From Takakia lepidozioides (Eukaryota; Streptophyta; Takakiopsida; Takakiales; Takakiaceae), in contig CM060732.1 of assembly GCA_030704615.1 (NCBI GenBank), positions 29,305,053 through 29,369,052 of the forward strand: DNA of 64,000 bases. Reading direction: 5' to 3'. The notes beneath the pieces are model-generated. The model searched no databases and was not told where the DNA came from. It saw only the letters and a list, made by a program, of their open reading frames with translations. Position 1 is the stretch's first letter; each line of letters opens with the position of its first letter. This document shows, piece after piece, positions 21,701-34,206 of the stretch. Made by a program: the position numbers and the translations under genes.

Positions 21701-24700
21701 ACTTGCTGGCCATTTTTCGCCTGTACAAATGTTGTAAGGCCAACCAGAATCTTTTATCATTACCACCATGGTGGTTCAAGTTAATGTCACTGTACAACTT
21801 CTCCCAAAGTAATTTCTTCTGAGACCTTATTAGCATATTAACGTCTTTGCGCATTTGGTAATTCCTAGAATTGATACGATATAACCCACAATCCAGTGTG
21901 AGTTTTTTTCACGCGTCACGACAAAGGGTCTTCTTTTGACCTATTGTTCAAGGTCAAAAGCCTTCTAGATAATTGATAATCTTTTGCCGTTGGAATTCTG
22001 CTCATCCTCACCAAAGAGCCCAATGGCATCGTCTTGTTTTAGACCCTTATACACCCCAGCATTAAAGTCACCAAGCAAGACCACGTGGCCTTTGATGTGG
22101 AACTCAGGACAGCCCAGCTTGACGACCTCAAAGGCTTTTATCTACGTCAACACTAAGGGTTCCCTCTGTAGGCATGTGAACGCATCCCACAAAGAGGTCC
22201 TTAGCCTTCATGCCGCCCTTCAATTAGCCAAATACTGTTGTTTAGGCTTGTGAGGGGCTCACTCTGGTAGTGTGACTTACCTTGATAAAGCCAATAGAGA
22301 GAGGATGTAATCATAAGCCTTGAGAGAGAGAGAGAATGCACTCATAAGACTTTGTTGCCGTGGCCTTGTAGCCATAGAGTCCCCGCCCAGTTTGGAGAAT
22401 AGACACTACTGTTGTGAGGGGCTCACTCCAGTAGTGTGTTCACCTTGATATAAAAATTGGTTTGGGCTTTCCAGATACCCTCTAGCAAGCCCTTCACACA
22501 AGCATCAATCTGCTGTGTGTGAGCAGCCCAAAAGTTAGATCCCAACAGGGCCAGGGCTTTAGCCTTGAGAGAGAGAGAGAGAGAGGAGACGACACAGTAA
22601 GAGAAGAAAACTTACAAGCTCAGAAATGCGAAAGATGGCATGGCGAATGAGGTGGATGCCTTTCTGAGCCACCAGTCTGGTGATGCACACAACCAAAGGG
22701 GACCGCTGAATTTCTGCATATCCCAGACTGTCTGTAGGCAACCTGTCGAGCTCAAGACCAAGGCCTCTTTGGATGTACTGTTTACAGATTTGCTTCCCTG
22801 TCAGGTCCTTTGCTGCCAACCCATCTCAAAATGCCTGAGCATTTTTCCTGAAACAAGAATCTTATGCAAATTTGACATGCATGGCAGGTTTGAAGTTTAC
22901 TACCTTAATGCATTTTGACTGGCCTGTCCTCTTGGAAGGATATGTAAACATAGTGATCACTGCACCAAAAAATATTGGTGAAGTTTGAAAATCTGTCGCC
23001 ATGAAGACTACATGATTGTCATATGAAGAGGGGAAGGCAGTGGTTATGTCCCTTGAAATTGCAGCTAAAAGTCCACGCATTGTTTCATGAACTTGTCTTA
23101 GATATAAAGTCTTAGAAGAACACAAGGCATTGAAGCCCATAAGCAGAGGTATTATTAATGAGGATGACGTCGGCGTTGCTACGAAGTTGGCAATAAAGAG
23201 CACACACTCACCCTCAAAATTTACAGGCAAATGAGGGTCTTTGGCAGGGTCCCATAGCACTGTGTCAATGCCATTCAAAATCCCGGAGTACCTGAAAACA
23301 TTACCCCGTCTGAGAGTCACTGTAAAGGTGATTTCATGCGTATGTTTCCTTACAGTCACAGCTGAAGACAAGACTTCACCTCCAATGATCATCTTAAGAT
23401 GCGTACTCACGTCGACACAAAATCTTACAACCTCCTCCATGGAAGCGATTGTCTTAAGATGCAGACGTGTAATGACACAAACTGTTACCATGGGACACAA
23501 CCTCCTCAATAGAGAACAAATACTTACTTGTTGCGATGCTTCATGAGGGTGCTGGCTAGCCACCCTGAGCAAAGAGTCTCATTCGCATAAGTGGGTGAAA
23601 CAGTCCTGCAAATTGAATCATAGTATCTTTATCAGACCAAAACCTTACAGAGCTGTTGACGTCTCTGTCAAGGTAGATGGCAAACCCCGCTTGCCAGACT
23701 TACCCACAACACTGTAACTAGGCTCATGACCCTTAAGAAGTTTTCAGTCCTTCATTCAAGAACTTGTCTTTTATACCCTTTGATTGTAAGATTCAATAAC
23801 CAATTCATTACAAATTTTCATCTCTTTTCGATCACCTTTGCCTGCACTGCATTTTTCCATTCCACAATCTTATTAACATTGGGATTTCAGCACGACAGTT
23901 AAATGTTGCATCTGAAGGCTTCCTGTGCGAACTCCCTGATCAGTCAGTACACAGTGAACTAAGCGTGTTCTCAAAACACTGCAATAGGAGACAACAACAG
24001 GGGCGATGTTCATGGCAGTACAAAACTTGCACCTCTTTGATGTATTATCAATCGCCTGCCATCTTACCTTCAACACGTTTTGTTCTCTATCCGTCAATCC
24101 TCTGCAACACGTGCCCTCTAACAAACAATGCCCTCTCGTTGTGAGCATCTTACGTGACAGCATTGCTGTAGACGATACCTCCCTTCAGCAAGCTCAGCCT
24201 CTCTGGATTGTGTCCAATAGTTCGCTCGTCAACTGCCTGCACACTTTGTTGAGTGTCAAATGACCTCAAACTTACCACCACCAGAGTAAGATGCAGCAGA
24301 AATTCCACGTATCCAGGGCAACAAGGTGTCAAACCTATAGAGAATGAGTCCATGCAAGTTGAACCCATAAGTGATGACACTTGACAGGAAAAATGCAGAA
24401 AGTCAACAGGTGGGCTCTTGCCTTGTCAGCTGTTCGATAGTCCAGGCCCTTTAGCCCACACATGTCTAGCTGCTCCACTCTGCAATCAAAGTGATGTCAA
24501 TGTCCACCATATGAGCCTCCTCACCCCAAAAGTGTTGTGTTCAAAGAAATTTCAAGTGGCATTCAACATGTGACCATGTTGGCTGACAAATATTGCAGTC
24601 ACATTTGAAATACTATCAAATTAAAGGTTACTTTAAGAGCACATATCTTCCACTGTGTAAACACCATTGAATATTCTCACTATATTTCTATCAATACAGG

Positions 24701-26804
24701 TAAGAGAGAAGAAGAACTCGCCATCTGCAAAGTAATTCTTGCAGTCATGGCCTACAGGTCCTACATGAACTTTACGCCACAGGTCAGAGAAGAAAAGAGG
24801 TGAGGTTTGCCTGCACTCTCCATAGTGCTCCATGTTGTGGATGGTCAGTACAATCCTTGGCCTCTGCCACAATGAAGAAACACACCACATACAATAAGCA
24901 ATCCCTGGTTGAGCTTTTGACATTGTGCAGAGATTACTTCCAGCTGATTAAACTCATACAACAGAGTCTTGCAGGGCCTGAAACTGGTATATTCAGGAAA
25001 CTACCTTGAGAGAGAGGTGGTGGTACATGTCCCAGTAGAGCATTGCCAGGCCAGATATTTGCCACTCATGGATGTGAATTATGTCTGGTTGGGTTCCCGT
25101 GATCTGTGTGTATTAGAAGAACGATAAAAGTGGGGTGAGATAGATGGATTAGTGGTCTCAAAGGAACAAAATTCTTCCGGTTGAATGTTGCGCTTCTGGA
25201 CTGCAGCAATATCAAACTCACCACACTCTTGTCTGAACAATTTCCAGACTTCTGACGTATCTAGCTTTGTGGAAAGCATGAATTCCATTTCTGACCTAAT
25301 TCTCTTGTGTTCAATTTCAGATGGAGCAAACATGTCAAGTTACCAAATGGTGAAGGGCAACAGCTCAGACCTGCATCCATTCAAGGCTGGCACGGCTGAA
25401 AAACAAATATGCTTCCAGCTCATCATAAGACCCTCCATAGATTTGTGACCCCTTGAAAAAATGGTTGTTTGGCTCCACAAATAGAACGGGTACTCCCAAG
25501 ACCTTACCACGATAGATTTGAATGGGCACCCAACCTCCCCTATGATATGAGGAATATGAGTCGGCAGCAACAAGGCCCTCGATCTGATCCTTAGATATAA
25601 TCTCATAGAAAGGTAGCATTACCTCCACTTTATGTCCCCTTTCAAGGCATGCCCGAGCAAGACCAGTTACTACATCCCCTAGACCCCCCACTTTGGCCAA
25701 CGGGGCCATCTCTGATGTCACATGTATTATGTATGCCAGATCCTTATCCAGAGATACGCCCTTTGTTGAGCTCACCCCAACTGCAACTGCCTCTGAATCA
25801 CCTTGTTTTGGGATATTTTGTTTCCAAAAAGGAACTTCATCCTCAGGAGATGGCCACACAATGTTTGCGATTTTGGGAAGAAAGCCTGACAGGCCCTGGC
25901 TGCAAGGAACTTCTTGTAATGGGTTTTGGCTTTGAGCCTTCTCCACTTCCTCTTGTTGCGATCCCTTCAGAAATGAACATCAACGATTACAGAGAAAACA
26001 TCAAGTTTCCACAAACCATTGACATTCTAGCTAAGAGCATTTTGCAGGTATCCGATAACTGGTACTTAACTTACCCAGGGCAGATATATGGAAACTCATT
26101 ATTAGACCCAAAACAAATCCGAATCTGCATACTCTGTTGAACGCAGTAGGTATCCTGATAAGTCCTTAATTTGATCATTGCATATGTGCTTGCCCTGCCC
26201 CAAAGGAATCCACTCACTTGGTCAGCAGGTATATCAACATCGAGGGTTGAAAGCCCGTCTGATACTCCATTCATATGGTTGATTGTGGCAACTCCCTTAG
26301 CCTTCGCCTCTGTGAGTGTTGATTCCAGGTCCGCAATCCGTGCCAGTAGCCTTTCATTCACAGCAACTAATCTCGAAATCTGCAGACGACAAAAAGAAGA
26401 TTTCTGCATAGTTTTGCTACTATCCAAAGATAATATGATCAGGCACTGCCATAGAGCATCTCCATGGTGGCTGTGAGAGACCACCACAGACACTATCCAA
26501 GACTATTTCCTAGATAGGATCTTTACTAGCCCCCACAAAAACAAGCAGCAGTAAGAGATGAGACATGCATGGATGGACATCTCCCACATTTTAAAGGCAG
26601 GCCAAAGCTACAAACCCTGTCATCAGCTGACTCCTGTGAGTCTACACCTTGAGAAGTTGCAGTCTCAGGTGTACATGCCAACTTCCTGCCACACTTTCTG
26701 GAGCTCAGTGACTGCAAATTCCTTTGTTTGATGGAAAGGTGTTCCACCACTGGGGACCATGAGGAAGTTCCAAAACAATGAATGTTTGGTACTGCCATCA
26801 TCAT
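18754..26804 (-). CDS. Plastid starch synthase (GT5), SSIII/SSIV-like
   Basis: It transfers glucose from ADP-glucose to growing starch chains in the plastid. Fifteen exons join in phase: 26804-26616, 26379-26218, 25964-25371, 25103-25005, 24863-24811, 24334-24276, 24232-24154, 23605-23528, 23291-23212, 22812-22616, 21438-21364, 20681-20576, 19925-19843, 19403-19330 and 18863-18754 (TGA). One small exon (about 40 nt, phase must end at 2) before 20681 was not found. Exon 1 ([17 protein letters not shown]) looks like a transit peptide, and exon 2 is a short coiled coil, as in class IV. Catalytic marks are [10 protein letters not shown] (ADP-glucose loop), [82 protein letters not shown] and [10 protein letters not shown]. 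The intron after 24811 has a GC donor. About 680 residues plus the missing exon. The start is uncertain, because the frame is open upstream. Confidence 0.92.
20085..20420. mobile_element. MITE in starch synthase intron
   Basis: Perfect 19-bp terminal inverted repeats, GAGCATCTCCACCGGGGGT at the left and its complement at 20402-20420, flank a GC-rich interior of about 300 bp. TGA stands directly outside both ends, consistent with a 3-bp target duplication of the TNA kind used by PIF/Harbinger elements. The interior has no coding frame of note. It sits in the intron between the MRYGA and RKTGG exons. Confidence 0.8.
21590..22250 (-). pseudogene. LINE endonuclease fragment in starch synthase intron
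   Basis: The minus strand reads [15 protein letters not shown] and [13 protein letters not shown], then GLFGED, the conserved core of the AP-type endonuclease of non-LTR retrotransposons. It is followed by a linker ([34 protein letters not shown]) leading toward the RT domain. At least one stop and frame changes are present. It is in the same orientation as the host gene. Confidence 0.7.
22247..22460 (+). repeat. Imperfect direct repeat, TTGTGAGGGGCTCACT units
   Basis: Two segments beginning TTGTGAGGGGCTCACTC and continuing AGTGTG ... CACCTTGATA lie about 165 bp apart in the starch synthase intron. A GA-run follows CCTTGAGAGAG at about 22317 and again at about 22562. Confidence 0.7.
22440..22572 (-). 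pseudogene. LINE 3' fragment in starch synthase intron
   Basis: The minus strand encodes [20 protein letters not shown] and [12 protein letters not shown]. This matches the segment [18 protein letters not shown] and FLEDIWKTRIN at the end of the LINE fragment near 15.6 kb. The two LINE pieces in this intron are in the wrong relative order for one insertion, so they are probably separate events. Confidence 0.7.
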
Positions 26805-28022
26805 CTCAAATATGAACACCGATCTGTGATCACAGGCTTTCCCAAGTCTCACACCAATGCTTCTCTGTTTTGCACACACTGCCAGGGTATCGGGCACCCT
26901 AAACAGACCGGATGGGCTGATGTTTATGTGCCCTCCCTGTAGGACATACACCATAGTTGCTGACAAAGGCATAAACGTTGTTAGCTGTAGAGGATTCCAC
27001 ACTAGCATCAGGATCAAAAGAAAATCGAATCGGATAGAAAATTCCTCATTTATGATGCCCAAGGACATAGACCTGGTGCAGTAAACATGCATGATGCTTG
27101 GGTGAATAGTGAGTTTGGAAGTAAGTTGCCTGAAGAAAACACTGTTGTTGATTCTCCAGGTACAGTTAAAAAGCTTGACTCATGGCGAAGGAGAGTATCT
27201 CAGTCTCAGAGGAATGGAGGAGATCATGGTGAGAGATCTTCCCTTTCACGTTGTGTTACTTCACAAACTGGCGGATTACGTTTCTATTCATAGAAAAAGG
27301 GTACAGTAGTCACTATACCGCTGCAGGGAAGAATATCCTCTAGCATTTCACGGATCCCAAGAAATGAGGGCAATGCAGCAGTCTAGACTTGGTCCCGCTA
27401 TGCCAGTCAAGTAAGGAGAAATGTCCACTCAAAACCTTTCCGTACCTGTTACGAATGCACACATTGTCATTTGTCACTTGGTTAAAGTGAATAAACCTTG
27501 ACATTCCTGGAATAGAACCATATATGGCGAGACTCCCTTATATCGTGCCAGCAACCACAACTATACCTGAACGAGTCATTTGCTGGTTTGGTGAAGTTTT
27601 GTATTAAACAACTTTAGCTCAACTAGAAATCGGACGTATAGTGATTAGCAAACCGCTGCATTCCAGTCCACAAACAGCCTAAGCATTTTTTTTGAGCTTG
27701 TAGCTCCACAAATGCTAGATTGCAGGTTGAAACCATGTCATCACGTACTATACGGATATCCATACAGTAAAATGCAAAAGCTAACTATCCCGACGGCACA
27801 ATTCATCACTGAACCTGTGCATATTACAGAAGTGGAAAATTGTGAGTTAGTTCCAAACATGGCTAAAGGATTGTATGGAAATTCCCGGCATCGATTCCAA
27901 TTTGTTTTAGGCAGTTTGAAACCCCAATCTCTAGAAATCACACTCGCAATAGCATCCTCTCATCACGATACAACCAGAAGTCCAGAAAACCACACCAAAG
28001 AGTGATAAGATTATGCACATAC
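26805..28022 (-). other. Upstream region of starch synthase: intron or 5' untranslated
   Basis: The frame of exon 1 stays open on the minus strand to about 27092 but shows no conserved sequence, so part may be 5' untranslated. No other gene is visible up to the putative upstream exon at 28023. Confidence 0.4.
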
Positions 28023-28183
28023 CTGACGCCAGGAGCAGACTTGTGGCCTGAAGATTTCAGTGTAAGGAGCCGTGTATCACCATCGTCGTCAGCTCCTCTG
28101 CACGCACTAGTCCATAGCCGCTTCAAGAATACGAATGCACGAGCCCGTAATTCTCTGGCTGTAGGGGCCGTCCTACCTGGCAC
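28023..28183 (-). CDS. Possible first exon upstream of starch synthase
   Basis: An ATG-started Arg/Ala-rich stretch (MPGRTAPTARELRARAFVF) ends at a strong donor, GTCAG|GTATGT. Its basic, Ser/Ala-rich nature suits a plastid targeting region. It ends in phase 2, and I could not find an acceptor that links it to exon 1 of the starch synthase, so it may instead be a 5' leader exon. Confidence 0.3.
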
Positions 28184-28255
28184 CCCTCGTCACTTTTCAT
28201 TTTTATTGCAGCTTCCACGTATTGCATCTCGCTACGTGTCCCGAGCACGCGAAGC

Positions 28256-28693
28256 CTCAGAATTTTGTGTGGCCTCGTCGTAATGAGGCCGCGGGCCGCT
28301 GTCAGGTCCCCTGTCCCTCTGCACCGTCGCTACATTAGGAGGATCCCTATTCCCCTGTTTCTCTTATATATTAAAAAAAGGTCTAGTAGTTGGAACGCCG
28401 GAGGTTGTGGTCTGGTGGTAGGTCGATGCCGACGTGGCGATGCAGGTCTTGGGTTCCAGTACTTGAACGCAGTTCCGGTGGTTGGCGCTTCATGCAACTA
28501 CTCTCATGCAGGTAGTTCAGCTTGGTTTTTCAACTACCTTCATGTAGAAAATCCTAAAACTACCTGCATGGAGGTAGTTGTAAATCTCATATGCCAAAAA
28601 AATTCTCATGAAGGTAGTTTGCTCCTATATTAATGAGACAGCCTGACAGTCGTCTGACCAGCCTCATAACGACGAGCCACACAAATTTCTGAG
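28256..28693. mobile_element. MITE-like element with about 34-bp inverted ends
   Basis: Left end CTCAGAATTTTGTGTGGC... (28256-28289) and the complement of 28661-28693 agree at about 30 of 33 positions. Weaker similarity continues inward (CTGTCAGG on both sides). The interior has four copies of a 13-bp motif, CATGNAGGTAGTT, in alternating orientation (about 28507-28621), able to form hairpins. It also has a tRNA-like stretch (GGTCTGGTGGTAGG ... GGGTTCCAGTAC). No clear target duplication was found. It lies just upstream of the putative starch synthase first exon. Confidence 0.6.
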
Positions 28694-29891
28694 CCGCGCA
28701 GGAACCCCAAATGACTCCTAGGCCATCTGAATCGTGTTCGCATAATAAGTTAGACCGGATGGATCCGATGGATACAAAGCAGACTGTCCGGACGAACAAT
28801 TTGATTCGAAAAGATCCCGTGTATGGATGAATATTGCTGATAGATGAAAGTGTTGTTCGCTGACCCCGGGTGAATAAACAAGTAACCCTTGTTTGCAAAC
28901 GAGAGGGAAGAAGCATCCACGCGGCGGGCCCACACACTCACGTCTTGTGCAAATCCACACTCGCCCACCTTCCGCCATTTTTCGTTTATATTTCATTTGG
29001 TCATTATCTTCTCTTACAGAAAACAAATAAACAAACAAAAAATAAATAATAAATAAAGTTTTCACGGCCTCTGTCCCTTGTTATTAAAAATAAAAATAAA
29101 AATGGATAACTGTTCTTAAGATCAACTGTTATTGCATGAATTTGGACGGGTCCGATTTCTTTGACCATTCACATTCCCATACGACGAAAAATAAATAAAC
29201 TTCTCCGCCCTAAAAACCTTATTGGTCTTATGTGACGGTCGGGATAAGTTGTCCAAGATGACAGGGTTGACACCAATGTGACGTGTACACGTTGCAAATT
29301 AATTTCTATGATAGAAGCTGGTTTAACCCCTGGTTGAGTGAGAAGGTGACCAGGGGTGAGGTCAGACAGTCAGTCGAGCTTTGGAGACTCTCACTTGTGC
29401 GTTGGTGTCTCACCCGTTTCTCCCCCTTCGCTGGTCCGCAGCTTTGAGGCTGACGCTTATTACTCGCTTGGAAACTGGGAGGTAGGGAGCGGGTGCTGCC
29501 CACATGGCAAATGCACCCCTGCCATGCCTCGGGCCTTCTGGCGCATTGCACGAGGCCTGATGATCTTGTACTTATGCATTTTTCCAACGCATTGATTTTC
29601 TGTTATTACCACGGAAACGAGGGAGCTTGGAAACACCTTGGTACAAGCCCTCGAGTTTCCAGTTGAAAATTTTCCAGCTTCTCCGGGTATGTGGAATTGA
29701 CTCCCCGATCACTTGTTTCTATACCAAAGATTGAGGCTTCCTATTGATGTGATTTTTTCAGTGTGCATATAGTGCTGCTGATGGTCACTATCTCTTCCCT
29801 CTTGAGTTTTTTATCATTTTGATCAAGGTCGCTGAGATTCCTGTACCAGGATGCAGTATCTCACTGGGACTTAGCTTTTGCTTGCATACAG
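28694..29891. other. Intergenic, probable promoter/5' leader of AT-hook gene
   Basis: No coding frame is supported. The sequence is AT-rich at 28980-29120 and more balanced at 29300-29600. TTGCATACAG directly before the ATG at 29892 looks like a splice acceptor, so a 5' leader exon may lie in this interval. Confidence 0.4.
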
Positions 29892-30263
29892 ATGGGTCGC
29901 ACGAAGGCAGTAGCCAAGAAGGCACCTGTCTCTTCATCCAAAGAAGGAGCTACTAGCAGTGCGACCAGCCCTGCTCCTGTTCGAAAGAGAGGCCGTCCCC
30001 GCAAGGTCATCAAAGAGGAAACAACCGCTGAGGCCAAGCAAACTGACACGGACATATCACAGCAATCAGCTGTCGATTCGGGGAGAAAACGTAGCAGACC
30101 TGCAAAGGTAGGAGAAAATACAGATTCGGGAGCCGCTAAGAATGGAGAGACAAGCAGGGACCAGTCTGGTGAGTCTGTCAAGGCAAAGCTAACGAAACGG
30201 GAGGGCAGCCGGCGCAAGAGTGAGCCGAGGCGGGCTGCCGGCGCATTCATTGATTGCAAATGA
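29892..30263 (+). CDS. Small AT-hook protein
   Basis: A complete ATG-to-TGA frame of 123 residues. It contains one good AT-hook, RKRGRPRKV at about residues 31-39, and a weaker one, RKRSRPAKV at about 65-73. These sit in a Lys/Ser/Ala-rich sequence with a basic C terminus (KREGSRRKSEPRR). AT-hooks bind the minor groove of AT-rich DNA, so a nuclear chromatin-associated role is inferred. There is no PPC domain, so it is not a typical plant AHL protein. It is closer in kind to HMGA-like or disordered chromatin proteins. Confidence 0.65.
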   Translation: MGRTKAVAKKAPVSSSKEGATSSATSPAPVRKRGRPRKVIKEETTAEAKQTDTDISQQSAVDSGRKRSRPAKVGENTDSGAAKNGETSRDQSGESVKAKLTKREGSRRKSEPRRAAGAFIDCK

Positions 30264-33200
30264 CACGAGCGTCTGTCAGCCTCGGATTCAGTTTAGTAAT
30301 GTGCTGATTTGATCTGTTCAAGGCTTTCCAAAGTTTCGGCAAACATTTTTGCCTCAAGTTTTCTCTTGGATGGTATGCCAAGCATGCCGCGCCGCTGCCG
30401 GGGAGATGCAACAGCTTAGACACATTATTTAAACTAGGATAATTTGTTTGCTATCAGGAGACATACATTCCTTTGCCTCCTGGTGTGGAGGAATCCTGAT
30501 TCCAGGCATGTAAAATCATTTTGTGTCTCATTGAGAGCTTTGCCGAATTCAGCATATAAGTGCGCATATTTCTATGTGAGATTATGATGAGTGATGACAC
30601 TATTCTCCCCTTTTGATCGCAGTGCCTTCAATGTGGTTAAGGTTGTTGTCAGGGGCTCCTCACATTGGATGGTGCATCCTTGTATTTTCATATCCTCTGT
30701 CAAGTTATGCTTGATGTGAAGAGACAACTTATGGTCGTCAAGGTTTTCATATGGAGGTTCTAACCACCAGAATTGAATTGAATCCATGATTTCAAGTTTC
30801 AATCCATTGGCCTACTCTTTTCTCTGCAGTTGCGAATGGTTGTCGGTTGCTCCATTTTCACAAAGAAGTGCTTGCTTTTGGAGCATCACCTCTCCTTTTC
30901 TCTGCAAAGAAAAGAAATTAGCACAGTCTTGATCTCAAAATTATTATTGCCATGTTCTTCTTGAGCCTTGTTACCTGATTGTTACTCAATGATGTTGGAT
31001 TATGTTCATTTGCAGCATGCTATGGATTCAGTAGACAGTGGTTGATGCTGCCATGGCGGATTTGACTCAGGGCTTGGCAGAGAAAAAATATGCAGTGAGT
31101 GTATGTATTTTCTGTTTTCTGTGAAGTGGAATGTGCAGTACTTTGGAGCGAGGGAGGTATGCTATAGAGTTCCAGTTATGCCAGAGTGGAGAAGTTGGTG
31201 GCAACTCCCCACAGGTATACACGGGCAATGCAAAGTAAGATGACATCTTCTTGGAAGCTTTAGTAAACCCTGCAATCAAAGTTGAGTACTTCTTATGAAA
31301 TTTGTTCTGTAAAAAGATCTTGAGGTATGCCGACTGATACAGTGCTCAAGATAGAATACCATCAACATTCTGTCCTGTGCTTTCTGTGAAAGTTTGACAA
31401 CTGCAAGAGACTCTTTAAGGGAGCTGAGGGACCTGCATGGACATAGAATGCTCACGTTTGTAATAGCTAAACGTATGCTGTCCATTTTTGTCAATATTTT
31501 GTGGAAAATGTTGATGGCTGACAAATAGGTGGTCCTGATGGTATTCTGAGAAACCATAAGGACAGGATCATTTCAACTTTTAGCCTATGACTATTCTATA
31601 ACACTGAATTTTCATCTCAAGCTCAAATGGAGATTTTTATGGTTAGTGGTACAAATGCAATTGCTATCGATGATTTCTTCTTCGTGATGCCGAGATGCTG
31701 AGTGTTCACCAACCCCATGGCCAGTGGGGTTGGTGTCATATAATGTGGTCAGGGATAATTCATTTGCAGCTCAGGGTTTGGGGAAATCTAATAGGTAGTC
31801 CTTGAGAAGGACGTTACAAGATCATTGTGGTCATGGTACACAAGCTGTGACACAAAATTTATTGCTCTTGAATCTTTACAAATTGCTTGAAATGTCTACA
31901 AGTGGTCTATGCCTGAACTTTCAGAGGCTGGACTAGCCATCTTACATGAGTTTTGGCCCGTTCATAATTTTATGAGCAGCAGTGAGTTGAGCTGGCAGGA
32001 ATTTTATTTGGGGATAGGGGCTTAGCACTGAAGTATGTACCTGTCAATGGTGAGGTTAGTTGAGATGTGCACAGAGTCTATCTTGATGGTAATGCAGCTT
32101 TGGATTGCTGAGCCTTGACATTGATCTGACTGTCCAAAAACTTTTCTTGAAGGGAAGTACAAACCGTCGTCTCTTGTGGTCAAAAGCAGCTCCCGCAATG
32201 GATATCCTTCATTGACATGGTTTACATTGTTGGTTCCTTGCAGGTGATGAGGTTTCCTTGCAGTGAGTGGGGGTACCTTGCAGCAGGTGGCAGCAGCCTT
32301 TAAGTTTTGTATTATAGTAGATCACCTGCAAATTGTTGCTGCTCAATCCATTTCTTTCTTCATTTGCCCCTTGCATGCGTTTAGGGGAAGCTTGTCATTG
32401 TGCACCAAACTGGTCTGTAAGCAAAGAGGGTTGCCTTGAGTAGATCAATAAAGGGATTTGAGGTTTGCAAGGCCTAGGAAGGGGATTTTTGATCTAGGTT
32501 TCCTCCACACTCCAGCTGAAAAAAGTCTTTGTAGGTTGTGGTGGAGATAAGTAGAGTTGAGAGAGAGGTATGTCTGTGTTGTCCTGCTATGGAGTTGGTC
32601 CCTGCTGGTTGTGTGGGCCAAGCCCTTCCCATGGTGTCTAGCATTACAGTGCTTCATCCTCCAGAATTGTGGCACATGGAAGCCACATGTGCAGAGACTC
32701 AAAAGCATCTGTTGAGATTTAGAAAGTTTGAAGGTCCACCTGGGGCTTGCCAGTCGGGTTTACCTGTCACCAAGCTGTGAATATCTGAGTACCCTGTAAA
32801 AATTGGCAGGCCAGCTCAAGTAATTGAGGGCTAGAACTACATCTATCCAGACTGACTGTAAGTCAAGAAAAGAAAAAGAAAAAGAGAAAGAGAAGAGAAG
32901 AAAAAAAATTGAGCCTCTCATTTTCAGTTTCCTAATTCTGACCCTAGACCTTTGCTACAGCAGGATCAGCTAAGAGAGCAATGTACATTGACTGGAACCT
33001 GTAGAAGGTGGACACATTTACTCTATTATGCTGTTGCTACAAAGCCTAGCACAACATACCATGTATTAGTTTCGCCATTAAATGTCCTATTTGTCAATCT
33101 CTTTGCCTTACAAAGAGAATGTGCGAGCAGCCCAAAAAGCAAGTTCAATTTCTCAACAGCATGACAGGATGAACTTCCGAGGGTGGGGTCAAGTTAGCCC

Positions 33201-34206
33201 CCTTGTTCAAGGATGGAGAGAGAGTCAAGCAAGTCTTCAGTGTTATTACAAAGAACCTGGCCACATTCAAGAAAAAAGAGCGGAAATTTATTAAGAAACA
33301 ACTACTCTCTTAACACTTAGTAGTATGTTCTCTTCTTCACAAGCTATTTTATTAGTTTAGATGTTTTAGGTTTTAAAAACAGGTTGATCCTTCCAGAAGA
33401 TTGTTATCATAATTTTTGCTCATTTCTTGAGCCCTAGCAAGTTGCGTTAACACATAGAGAAACTAATAGTATTAGATTGCATCTCAAGGCGAGCACAGCT
33501 ATCATCACAACTATCTAACAACTGTACGTTCACTTCCCCTGTTGCACATATTTTGGCAAATTGTAACATGTTCAACAGAATAAATCACTTGCATAAACCA
33601 AATGCTTAAGGTAGGGGGGGCAGACGAGCACCCATATGTGAAATACTAGGAAATAATCATCTGCCAACAAGAGGGCTCCCCAATCTTCGTCAGATTCTGA
33701 CATAATACAGCTCTCTGTAATGCTGCTATGACACATTAGGGCACTTGTCAGATGTGGAGTGGAGAGGATTCCTCCTATGTTAAGCTTATCCACATTGGAA
33801 GGTACAATGTGAGTTACAGGATGCATTAGGCATAGTTGCAAGCACAGATACCAGACTGTTGACGAAAACTAGAAAAATAAGCATGCTTAAAACCACCTAT
33901 CAAGATAGACATGCATCAATTTTATGTGGAACCATTCATGACAAGTAAAACTTGTTGCATAAATGACTATCTTGGGGGACCAGCTGAATCCCTACTAACA
34001 AGCTGAGAAGCTAAGCAGATCCTGAGGCCAGATGTACTTATCACTCCTGTAATGATAGTGCAGGGATAAGTAGAAGGGTGGCAGTGGGAGGAGTCCACCA
34101 AACCTGTGCCAAGCTCTTATCAATGTGGGAGCCAAATTGAATCAATAACATTACAAAGACAGACATTACCCTAGACACAACACTTATGGAACTACTGGTC
34201 AATACA
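30264..34206. other. Intergenic, no supported gene
   Basis: About 3.9 kb with only short chance frames. A purine tract lies at 32868-32910. A degenerate CYYKEPGH string at about 33245 recalls a gag zinc knuckle but lacks the second and last cysteine. Part may be 3' untranslated sequence of the AT-hook gene. Confidence 0.5.

Noticed and set aside
33082-33294. Gag zinc-knuckle-like CYYKEPGH string
   Set aside because: It lacks the second and last cysteine of a CCHC knuckle and has no gag context.
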